A stretch of DNA of 64,000 bases. Origin: Bretschneidera sinensis (Eukaryota > Streptophyta > Magnoliopsida > Brassicales > Akaniaceae). A program made the translations under genes and the position numbers. Positions 35,361 through 45,500 of this stretch are shown piece by piece; the stretch's first letter is position 1; every line of letters begins with the position of its first letter. The notes beneath the pieces are model-generated. The model had not been told where the DNA came from, did no database searches, and was given only the letters and a program-made list of their open reading frames with translations. The stretch lies in assembly GCA_023935145.1 (NCBI GenBank), contig CM043698.1, forward strand, positions 19,037,001 through 19,101,000, read 5' to 3'.

Positions 35361-37063
35361 TGTAATGGAAAAACAGTAAATTTTAAATGATTGCAGAATT
35401 GTAAATAACCAATGGTAAATATGTAAATTTTATTTAAAAAAATGGATGTGAAGAGGTTCACATGAAGGTAAGAAAAATAATAATAATAAATATAATATAT
35501 ATATATATATATTATTAAAAAATTATATTGTCTCTGATGAAGTGGTGAAGAGAAGAAAAAAATTTATGGTCTCTCGTGAAGCGATGAAGAAAAAAAATAT
35601 TTGAAACCTTGTAGTCTCTGAACTCAGAGACTTCGTTTTTATTGTTTACCAAATCCCATTTGGTTTCTTTCTTTCTTCAATTCAATTTTCTGAGCAAAAA
35701 ATTATAAATAAAATTTCTCTAATATTAGATATAGTACAGTCATTCAATTACAATAACAAGACTTCATCATATTTGAGGTAAATTTTCAATAACACTCGTA
35801 ACTAAATAATTATATTGTTTGAATTAAGTTATAAAATAGTAAGATTTATGAAATTTTATGATTAGGTGTTGGTGATCAGTAATCTCATGAAATTGCTGGA
35901 AGGAGCAAGAAAGGCAAGGAGGTGATCCAAGGGTAGCTTTAAGTGCTATGTGGTGAGTTAGATTTACTTTTAGTAATTGAGACCAATAAAAAGATGAATT
36001 TATGATATTTGAATAAATTCTTGAATTATAATGATTTAATGATGTGCTTTCTGTTACGTATGAAAATTGATTGATTTATTAATTATGAATTAAAAAGTAT
36101 GTTGAATATTAATTATATAAGAATTTAAATTTTAAAAATGATGGATTAATGAAAAATATGTTGAGAAGTTATATGAAATTTCTGAAAATATAATTGAAAA
36201 ATTGGTATGATATATGATGAGACAATTTAATAAATATGATAAAAATAATAATTTTGAGAAAGACCTAGATAGTTGAATTGAATGCTTTGATGTATGCTTA
36301 CTTGCATATTATTGCTCAAATGCATAAAAGGGAAGACCAAGAAGACAGCTAGTCTGGCTGAGAAGATCAGGAAGGCAACTGGTCTAGCTGAAAAGACCAG
36401 GAAGGTAGCTGGTCTGGTTGAAACATGTCGACATGTGGGAAGACATTCCCGGATGATAATATGAAATGATTTGATGAGAAAGAAAGAAATATGATTTAAA
36501 TTCATGCATTGTATTTGTTTTAAATATTTATTATTAATGCATGAGATACTAAAGAATCAGTTTTGAGTATTAAATGATTAATAAATAGATGAGTCTCATA
36601 ATGAGACAATTTTGATGATAGATAAATAAAAATTATGACATAATAAAGAATTATATTATTGATTTTTTATATGATGTGAACTTTATGATGATATTAAATT
36701 GATAAAATATATGAGATATATGTATTGAAAGAGGATAGCATGATAATTTATCTATTAAGAGAAATTGATAAATGAATGAATATAACAGAAGTATACAAAT
36801 CAAGTATTTCAAGTAAATTTAATTCACTGTGCTTGTGAAGCTCACTCCTCATTGTTAAATAATTTCAGGTAGCGGGCATGACAGATAGATTTGTGAGTTG
36901 AGCTTCAGAATGAGTTATTACCTGTAAGTCTCGTGGTCCATATCCTCAGACTAATGGAAGAAAAAAATTGTAAATATTCATGCATAAAATGTTATATATA
37001 TATTGTTTTAGTTGGGATATTAATAATGTAACTCCCCTGTTGAGGGTTGAGGGTTGAGGATTA

Positions 37064-37096
<33 letters not shown>

Positions 37097-37212
37097 CATA
37101 TATATTTTCAGTCGATGTATGTTTTTATATTGTTGCATATATGTGTCGTGCTGAGATTTCAAAACATGACGACACCGTCTCGGGGGTGGCTAACCTGGGA
37201 TAGGTCGTTACA
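35361..37212 (-). mobile_element. gypsy-type LTR, minus orientation (1852 bp)
   Basis: Read on the minus strand it starts TGTAACGACC (37212) and ends ATTACA (35361). Over most of its length it matches, in inverted orientation, the LTR at 38586-40589, including GAGTGAGCTTCACAAGC and the CTTGCCTTTCTTGCTCC block. It includes a run of about 33-36-bp repeats (36320-36425, AGACCAGGAAGGTAGCTGG type). Flanks AATTA and CCGTC do not match, so it is not a simple solo insertion. A (GT)n run lies at 37066-37093. Confidence 0.7.
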
Positions 37213-37339
37213 CCGTCATACTAACTAAATGAATGAATTATGAGATCAATGTACAAAAGATAAAGGTGCAGACAAATCAGTATGGATTGGATGGACGGGT
37301 TAAAAAGATTGGAAGTTAGGTTATGGCATCTAAATAGAA

Positions 37340-38165
37340 TATTGGGACAATTTAGTGAAGTTGAGAGAATCAGATGGTCGGAATAAACGCTCCAAGTCGG
37401 CGTCTTGGAACAGACGGTCAGGAGATGATTGGCGTGTCCACCATATTGGGGGGTCGATTAGTATGGATGCTCATGTGGAGTCATTGGTATATGATTTCTT
37501 TATTTCTCTGCAATTATACATATATATATATATATATATACACACAAGAGCCTGTTGAGGTATTTAATAAGACCCACAAGAGCCTGGTGACGAATGAAAA
37601 TATTGATCAGAGGTCACGTACGACCGTTGTATGTATATAATATATTTTTTACACATTCGATAAATAACTCTTCTTATTAATATTGTTTGGGAGAAAAAAC
37701 ATTATTGATTGTATGTATTAATTTGTATGGTAGGAAACATATGGGTGACTCATACAGGAAAGCACTAGTGAGGAATTTGACGCATCATCTCAAGTTGAGA
37801 TCACACAGTGTGAGTAGGTTGAGGCATCTGGAGGGATAAAGAAAGGACAATTTTACAGGTTTGGTGGGATACTTAGTGGTCGCATGTTTAGTTGTGATTC
37901 CCCGGGAAGCAGTTCCACAAATAGATCCAATGCATCATGCTTTACACTGTTCAATGATGGCAAAACGGTGCAGTCGAAACTAGAAGAAAGAAAAATAAGG
38001 GAGATCTTGCGGACACGTGTCGATAGCATGGAGAACCAATTTCAATAGGAAAAATTAGAAATGCGACAAGAATTTGAGCAGCAACTGCAACAGGTGGTGC
38101 AGCAGTAGCAACACCAGCAGCAGCAGATGTAGCAGATGATGCAACATTTTGTGATGGCACATGAA
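37340..38165 (+). pseudogene. CACTA transposase-associated (Transposase_24-like) remnant
   Basis: Broken frames include EVFNKTHKSLVTNENIDQRS near 37553, matching the F-x-x-TH...(V/I)D-x-RS pattern of plant Ptta/En-Spm proteins. Further on comes a Gln-rich tail (about 38060-38150; FEQQLQQVVQQ, QHQQQQM, QMMQ, broken by stops), as usual for this family's C-terminus. Several in-frame stops. A (TA)n run interrupts it at 37520-37540. Confidence 0.5.
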
Positions 38166-38198
38166 CCACCTACTGTAAGTTAAATTCAATTAAATGAA

Positions 38199-40488
38199 AG
38201 TTCAATATTTTGTATCACAAGCTCTCCAAAAGTGTATATTTTAGTCTAATAAAGTTCAACACTTAGTGGTTTTTAGGGTGGAAATGTAAAATAGTTAAGT
38301 AATGGACGAACCGGGGGTACTGGCACGTCCGTGGAGTTAAACATGACTCATACGAACAAACCAAATTTGTTTCAGATCACTAGCTCTCCAAAAGTGTGTT
38401 TTAGTCTAATAAAATCCAACACTTAGCAGTTTTTAGGGCGGAAATGTAAAATAGTCGTGTAATAGACGAACCAGGGGTACTGGCACGTCTATGGAGTCGA
38501 ACATGACTTGTGGGAACAAAAGAAGTCTGGTTTGGATAATTAAGCTCCCCAAAAGTTTGTGTTCTAGTCTAATAAAGTTCAATACCGTAACGACCCATCC
38601 TGGGTTGGTCACCCCCGAGATAGTATTGTCATATTTTGAAAATCCCAGCACGGCACATATATCTAACAATAAAAAATAATACCAACTGCAATTTTTACAT
38701 CAATCCTCAACCCTCAACAGGGGAGATATATCATTCATATCTTGACTTAAACATTATATACAACGTAACATGCATGAATATTTACAAATATTTTTTTCCA
38801 TTAATCTGAGGATGTGAACCACGTGGCTTATAGATAATTACTTTTTCTGAATCTCAACTCACCAAACTATCTGTCATGCATGCTACCTGAAATCATTGTA
38901 CAATGAGGAGTGAGCTTCACAAGCTCAATGAATTAAACTTAGTAGAAGTATTCAATCTGTATAATTAGTCTTCCAATATTCATTCATCTATATCTCATAT
39001 ATTTTGATAACAACATTCTATTATCATTACTCATATCAAATCCTCATCCTTTATAAATCTCTTCTTCTCATATAGTTAATCATCATCTTGAGATTATCAA
39101 TTATATCTCATAATTACCTCATAATGAGGTTCACAGCATATAATCAGTCACCCAGATAATTCTCATCATTTCATATTTTCATATTTCTTCTCAGCATAAT
39201 TATCTCTGTGTGACTCATTGATCTATCAATAAATTTACAATCATGAATGACACTTTAGCATCTCAAGTAATGACAATCAATATTTAAGCAAATGCAATGC
39301 ATGAATTTAAATGTTATTATTATTGGGAACGTCTTCCCACATGTCGATATGTTTATCTTAGACCGGTTGCCTTCCCGGTTCTTTTATTCTTATTCAGACC
39401 GGCTGCCTTCTCGGTTGTTTTATTTTCATTTAGAACGGTTGCCCTCCCGGTTCTTTTATTTTCATTTTGACCGGCTGCCTTCCCGGTTCTTTTATTTCCA
39501 TATATATGCATATGAATAATGACATGAAATATGCATATGAATAATAATATAGAAATAAGCATGTATTCAAACATTTAAATTAACTATCCTGATTATTCTC
39601 AAATTATTATTTGAAAAAAATCCACTAAATTCTTCTCCTCATAAATCATATCAAATCATCAACCATAGCTCGTCAAGAATTTTATTTATCACCTTTATTA
39701 TTAAATCGACTCATTATTCTAATAATATTACTTCTCATATAATAATTTTTTACACATCCGTTATTTTTATCATAACTATCAACCAATTTTTCATCTACCA
39801 CCAAATCATAAGTTAATAATTTATTATAATACTATCACTATATATTTCATATTTATCTTGATTACTTAAAGTACGTAGCACTTAGAGCTACCCGTGGATC
39901 ACCTCCTTGCCTTTCTTGCTCCTTTCAGCAATCTCCCTCGATTGCTGATCATCAACACCTGAGATAATATTTATATTAAAATTTCTAATTTATTCATCAA
40001 TTTCTTCATAATTCACACCCTTTGAAAATTCCACATTGAATTCCGAGAAATTTCATGTATGCTAAATTACAAAAATAAAATTCACATTATTACCTTTTGT
40101 TTTTCTGAGAGCTTTCCGTGACTCTCTATAAAATTCTCCCGTAAACCCCTTCAAAATTTTATTCTTTCAACCTTTCTTTCAGTTCCCAAGTGTTTAAAGA
40201 AATAGAGTAGTTTATATTGAAGAAGGAAGAAAACCAAACAGGATTTGGTAAATAGAATAAAATAATATAAAAAATTGTTTTTATAATAAATGACCACCCC
40301 CCCCCCCCCCTAACCTTCTGCACCTTACCTTTGCCAATGCCACCTTGTTAGTTTGTTGTCTAACATGCAAAATTGCATGTTAGATAGCCAACACCTCGGT
40401 TCTTTTTTCTTTTTTCTTTTTCCTTCAACTCACCTGGATGTTCCCTTTTTTTTCAAAAGAATTATTTTATTCAATATTAAATCCTTCA

Positions 40489-40525
<37 letters not shown>

Positions 40526-41690
40526 TTAATTTCATGTTATATTTATCAAATTACTTCTTTACTCATACTTTAAGAACACGGGTATTACAAACACTTAGCG
40601 TTTTTAGGGTGGAAATGTAAAATAGTCGAGCAATGGACGAACCGAGGCTATCGACACGTTCATGGAGTCAAACATAACTCGTACAAACAAACAGAATCTG
40701 TTTCAAATCACTAGCTCTTCAAAAGTGTGTGTTTTAGTCTAATAAAGTTCAACACTTAGGGTGGAAATGTAAAATAGTCATATAATGGACGAACCGAGGG
40801 TACCAACACGTCCGTGGAGTCAAACATGACTTGTGGGAACAAACAAAATCTGTTTCAGATCACTAAGCTCTCCAAAAGTGTATCTTTTAGTCTAATAAAG
40901 TTCAACACTTAGTGGTTTTTAGGGTGAAAATGTAAAATAGTCGAGTAATGGACGAACCGGGGGTACCAGCACGTCTTTGGAGTCGAACATGACTCGTACG
41001 AACAAACGAAACCTGTTTCAGATCACTAAGCTCCCCAAAAGTGTGTGTTTTAGTCTAATAAAGTTCAACACTTAGCGCCTTTTAGGGTGAAAATTTAAGA
41101 TAATCGTGCAATGGACGAACCGGAGGTACTGGCACGTTCATCGAGTCGAACATGACTCGTATGAACAAACATAATCTGTTTCAGATCACTAGCTCTCCAA
41201 AAGTATGTGTTTTAGTCTAATAAAGTTCAACATTTAGCGCCTTTTAGGGTGAAAATATAAAATAGTCGTGTAATGAACGAACCGGGGATACCGACACGTC
41301 CGTGGAGTCGAACATGACTCGTGGGAACAAACGAAATCCATTTTGGATCACTAAGCTCTCCAAAAGTGTGTGTTTTAGTCTAATAAAGTTCAACACTTAG
41401 TGGTTTTAAGGGTAGAAATGTAAAATAGTCAAGTAATGGACGAACCGGGGGCACCAGCATGTCTGTGGAGTCGAACGTGACTCGTATGAACAAACGAAAT
41501 CCGTTTTGGATCACTAAGCTCCCCAAAAGTGTGTGTTTTAGTCTAACAAAGTTCAACACTTGGTGCCTTTTAGGGTGGAAATGGAAAATAGTAGTGTAAT
41601 TGACAAACCGGGGGTACCAGCATGTTCGTCGAGTCGAACGTGACTCGTGGAAATAAACAAAATCCGTTTAGGATCTTTAGTTCCGATTTG
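38199..41690 (+). repeat. ~162-bp tandem repeat array (about 9 units), interrupted by an LTR
   Basis: Each unit contains the words CACTAGCTCTCCAAAAGTG, TAGTCTAATAAAGTTCAACA, GGACGAACCGGGGGTA and GTCGAACATGACTCG. The AGTCTAAT word occurs at 38243, 38403, 38565, 40736, 40889, 41052, 41214, 41377 and 41540, with spacings of 153-163 bp. The 38565-40736 gap becomes 162 once the 2004-bp LTR and its 5-bp duplication are removed. No coding frame is maintained. Confidence 0.9.
38586..40589 (+). mobile_element. gypsy-type solo LTR inside the tandem array (2004 bp)
   Basis: Starts CGTAACGACCCATCC (TG start mutated to CG) and ends GGGTATTACA. The target duplication is AATAC (38581-38585) versus AACAC (40590-40594), one base changed. 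It includes four ~36-bp units (39359-39500, GACCGGCTGCCTTCCCGGTT type), a C12 run near 40298 and a (TA)n run near 40493. It is the inverted homologue of 35361-37212. Confidence 0.85.
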
Positions 41691-42864
41691 GGTTAAATAG
41701 TACAAGTTTAATACTTTTAAGTGCTATTAATTTATGTATTCATTAATTTATACATATATATATTGAATATATATCTTATGCCTTTTGTTTTCTTCTATAG
41801 GTTCTCGTACCTCCGGAGGATGATGTCGAGACCTGAGACAATGTTGGTACCTACTTGGCAGACTCGTTATTTGTTGTTTTCTATTTATCAATATTGTATT
41901 TTTTAGAGATAAATAGTATTTTATCTAATATGTACTTGATGATGGAGATTATGGAAGGGGTTTTGGCTCTTTTGACCATGGAAATAGGATTTCGCTTATG
42001 TAATTACAAATCCATTTTGCTACATACACAGGGAAACAAAAAAAAAATTCAAATAGAAAAAATTAAAATTAAAATTTAATGAAAAAATCGTATCACCGAT
42101 GTTGTTGTTATATTATTCATTTAATAAAAACGAAAAATGGTTTATTTTTAAAACGGAATAATCCATCGGTGATACTTCTGGAAAACTATTATCACTGACG
42201 GAATAATATGTTGGTGATAATTTATTTTTTAATTAAAAAAAACCAAAATTAATATTTTCTATAGTAATATCACCATCGGTGAGTCCGTCGGTAATAATTT
42301 ATTTATTATTATTATTTATTAAAAAGAACCAAAATTTAATTTTTGGGAAGAGACATCATTGACGGTCTATCTGTTACTGATAACCGTCGGTGATACTAGT
42401 GTCTTTGACAGATATTAAAGTTGTCGGAGAAAAGTTGTATCACCAAGGAGGTTATGTCCGACGAATTATCATCGACGGGAGTCCGTCGGAGATAAGTATC
42501 ACTGACGGGAAGTAGGGTATCACCTACGGCGTCGATCCATCGGTGATACTTATTTTTATTTTAGTGTATAGATCAAAACTGAGGTGTTTTCTTCAACTTT
42601 GATCACCAAGAAGAAAGGGAAAAGGAGACTTATATGCAGTAGCTTATAAGTGCACATGGTTGCCATGATTATCGCGCTATGTTGGAGTAAAAGTCACATG
42701 TTGATAGACCTTACGGTGGAAAGTTATAGAATGAACTTGCTATCAAGCTAGACATGCCTCGACCTGGTGCTGCAATTTCTCAACGTGAGACGTTTCACAT
42801 GGTCTACAAACCCATGAAGTAAAATCGTGAAGGTTGCTTGCTCCATAACATTCATGATGTGCAA

Positions 42865-43610
42865 GAATCTGACACCTGAATATATAAACCTCTTTGTCAG
42901 ATAAATTATATAAATAGCTTATTTTAAGGTCCAATCTTGCATCAGCAAATAGTTTGATAGTTTGATTGATTAACCGCTTAAAACTGGTTCTGCTATTAGA
43001 ACCAACGAAAAAATGGATCATACCAATCGTTTTGCATCAAGCAAGTGACCACTTGATACAGTACTGCCCTTTGACGGTAAATTTTGAAAGCTACAAGTTT
43101 ATTTTCAACACGTGCCATTGTGTTACTAATAGACTTTTGGGTACGTGGTTTATTTGATGGTAATTCCCATTAATGGTTCAAATAGCATAACTGACCTAAA
43201 ATATACTAAGTTGATGATAGAAGTAATTTTATTATCTTTCTAATCTTCAACCCATCTACTTATAGCACATTTTGCATGGACATGCTCCAACTTTTCTGTC
43301 ACAATGAAATAATAATTGAAAAGAAAGATTCCTGTTATTTGAAATTCTCAACCCAAAAAAAAAAAAAACCCTCTATGAGTTAAATTTAAAAGAATATATG
43401 ACCCTTCCCACCTATTCTAGAATGGGGCACGAGTTGTCCTTGAGAATATAGTTAAAAGACTTCTGTTTTTTTAGGTTCAAAGGTTCAATAAATCACATGT
43501 AGAATTTTTAATTTCTTATCATACTTTGATCAGTTTGGCCATTATTATGAAACTTCTATTTATTATCCAGTAAATTTCACGGAGAAATCTGTACGCACAA
43601 AATCAAATAA

Positions 43611-43641
<31 letters not shown>

Positions 43642-45067
43642 GGCTTATTTAAGATCCTATGTCGTGTCAAGTTTGATGATCATTACTCTTTCCGTGAGAT
43701 CTATACAAAAGTAATGTATTTAATTTGGAACCGTTAAACATGTTCATCACAAGTTTAACTTAATTTGAAAATATCATCAAAAAGTGTATGCAAAAATCAT
43801 GTATTTAAGCATTGCAGCAAAAAGTATATCATTCTTATTAATAATATTACGATTTACAAATCATGGTTGGGCTAGATTGTGGTTTGGGAAAATTATGTCA
43901 TGGATTGGACTCAGGTTAATCTAAATGATGGTATATAGTAACGTTGGCACATTTTAAAAAAAAAAAAAAAGAATTGAAATGGATTCTCTGCTATCTATCT
44001 TCCATTTACGGTTGCTCCAAAATGGTTTTTCTGTTATTCATCAATGAATAGGTCATTGGTCATTTTGATGTGAAAAGAGAACCTAAACATTTGCAGCATT
44101 TAAAATTGCATGCAACTATAAAACTTGTCAATAAAAAGATTAAAAAGAGTAAATAAGAAAGAATCATTTTACAGAAAATTCTCTAAACTTAAAATTTCTT
44201 ACTCATTGTATCAATTTGATCTAAATTCTTTGATCAACTTGGTTTGCTTTAGCTCCTAGATTTTTCTGCTTAATGAGGGTAGGTAGTTCCTGTTTAGTTG
44301 GAGTGTTTCAAGTTTGAATGTTGCTTTAGGTGAGGTTTGTGCCGATGCTAGAGGAGTCGTTATTTTTTTGGTTTCGCACATAGACAATATACAGAACCAT
44401 CACCAAAAGCATCTATAGGGATACCAACCTCATTAAATCGACAACCAAAAAGAAACAGTTGATAAAAATAAAATAAATAAATAAAATTGATAGACTTTAA
44501 TTTAATTGCAGTTCTTTTATTGTTTTTGTTTTTTTTTTAGAATAAAATCTTTTAATGTTAAATTTAATGAAGATACCAAGAAAATATAAACACAAACAAT
44601 ATATACATATATGTACTCAAACTTTAGGGGAAAAAATGGAGGTTTTTTTAATCAAAAAACTTCCTGGGGTTGCTCCTTCACCAGGTACAGTGCAGTTGTT
44701 GGCGTTTATAAATTGGCAGAAAAAAAATTTATCACTTTCCTTGCAATAAGTATTCTAATTATCCTTCCGGTCATCAGTAGTATTCTAATTATCCTTCCGG
44801 TCATCAGTAAGGTCATTATGCTCGTACTCAATTCTCTTCTTCTGTCGATGATTGGGTCATGAGTGGAAGATAGCGTCTGAAAGAATTTTCTCCAGTGACT
44901 CCACAAGCAAAAACAGAGTTTTTGGAGTTCTGTTTCTGAAGAAAGCTTGTTAACAATTTCCCTATATCCCATCTTTGTTTATAAATCATTGATCAGATCT
45001 AAACTCATTATCACCATGAAGGAAAAAAAATTAAACAGCAGATTTATTTATTTATGAAAAATGCATT
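42865..45067. repeat. diverged partial third copy (C) of the duplicated segment
   Basis: Shares the order of copy B's left part: CACCTGAATA...GATAAATT start, GACACATTTTGCAT-like block, and TTAAGCATTGCA, TCATTTTGA and AGGTACAGTGCAGTTG-type words. It then has the minus-strand exon remnant near 44750-45010. It is clearly more diverged than A and B are from each other and lacks the NF-YB pseudogene. Homology stops at 45067, where a TGTAACGACCC LTR-like start follows directly. Separated from B by LTR and CACTA sequence. Confidence 0.75.
44750..45010 (-). pseudogene. recurrent exon remnant, copy C
   Basis: The minus-strand frame reads REIVNKLSSETELQKLCF and HWRKFFQTLSSTHDP, homologous in position to the KIWEGIVSRLSSGPE part of A2/B2. 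The first-exon part is missing because the copy is cut off at 45067. The downstream side contains a short tandem duplication (ATCCTTCCGGTCATCAGTA, twice, 44760-44808). Confidence 0.4.
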
Positions 45068-45500
45068 GTAACGACCCATACCTAATAAATTGCTGCCAAC
45101 TTAGGTACATCGAAATTTCAAATCTATTTATGAACCAAAATCTTCTTGTAAGCATGTTAAATACCCTCAATTCAAATCCCACCATTTCAAATATATATTT
45201 TCAATCCACTAATATTCACGTTTAAAAGTCAATGAACCCTCAAAATATTAAAAATTTGATGGAAAAAATCTTATATAACAAAGACGATGCCATAATACCA
45301 ACCCACCTAGAGACAAATGAGTCAAGCCTTAGCCTAACAACCAACAATCTGAAGGGGGAAAAATTGGTAGGCTAAAAAGTCCAATAAATAAATCTCTACG
45401 TACCTCATAATTACTCTAAAAGTAGGGAACGAAAATGATAGTGACAAATATATAAATAAATACAAATGCAGACGAATCTTAAATCACACCTCAATTTATA
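45068..45500 (+). mobile_element. 5' fragment of a gypsy-type LTR (probable)
   Basis: Begins TGTAACGACCCATACC exactly where homology of copy C to A/B stops. TGTAACGACCC is the start word of the other gypsy-type LTRs here. The sequence beyond differs from them, so this is another family or a diverged one. I cannot place the right end. Confidence 0.4.

Larger units (their letters stand above)
37213..42566 (+). mobile_element. left-truncated CACTA (En/Spm) transposon
   Basis: The right end reads ...TATTTTTATTTTAGTG at 42566, the complement of a CACTAAAAT start, followed by TAT as a possible 3-bp target duplication. The last 500 bp hold many copies of a GGTGATAC/GTATCACC-type word in both orientations (for example CCATCGGTGATACTT at 42538), like the subterminal transposase-binding repeats of CACTA elements. 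Internal parts are a degenerate transposase-associated coding region (37340-38165) and an array of ~162-bp units. The left end is missing: the element abuts the LTR at 37212. Confidence 0.7.

Noticed and set aside
36227..36505. Minus-strand frame with repeated Phe/Ala/Arg units
   Set aside because: Produced by a ~33-bp minisatellite inside the gypsy-type LTR. The matching frame at 39292-39519 is the same repeat in the other LTR.
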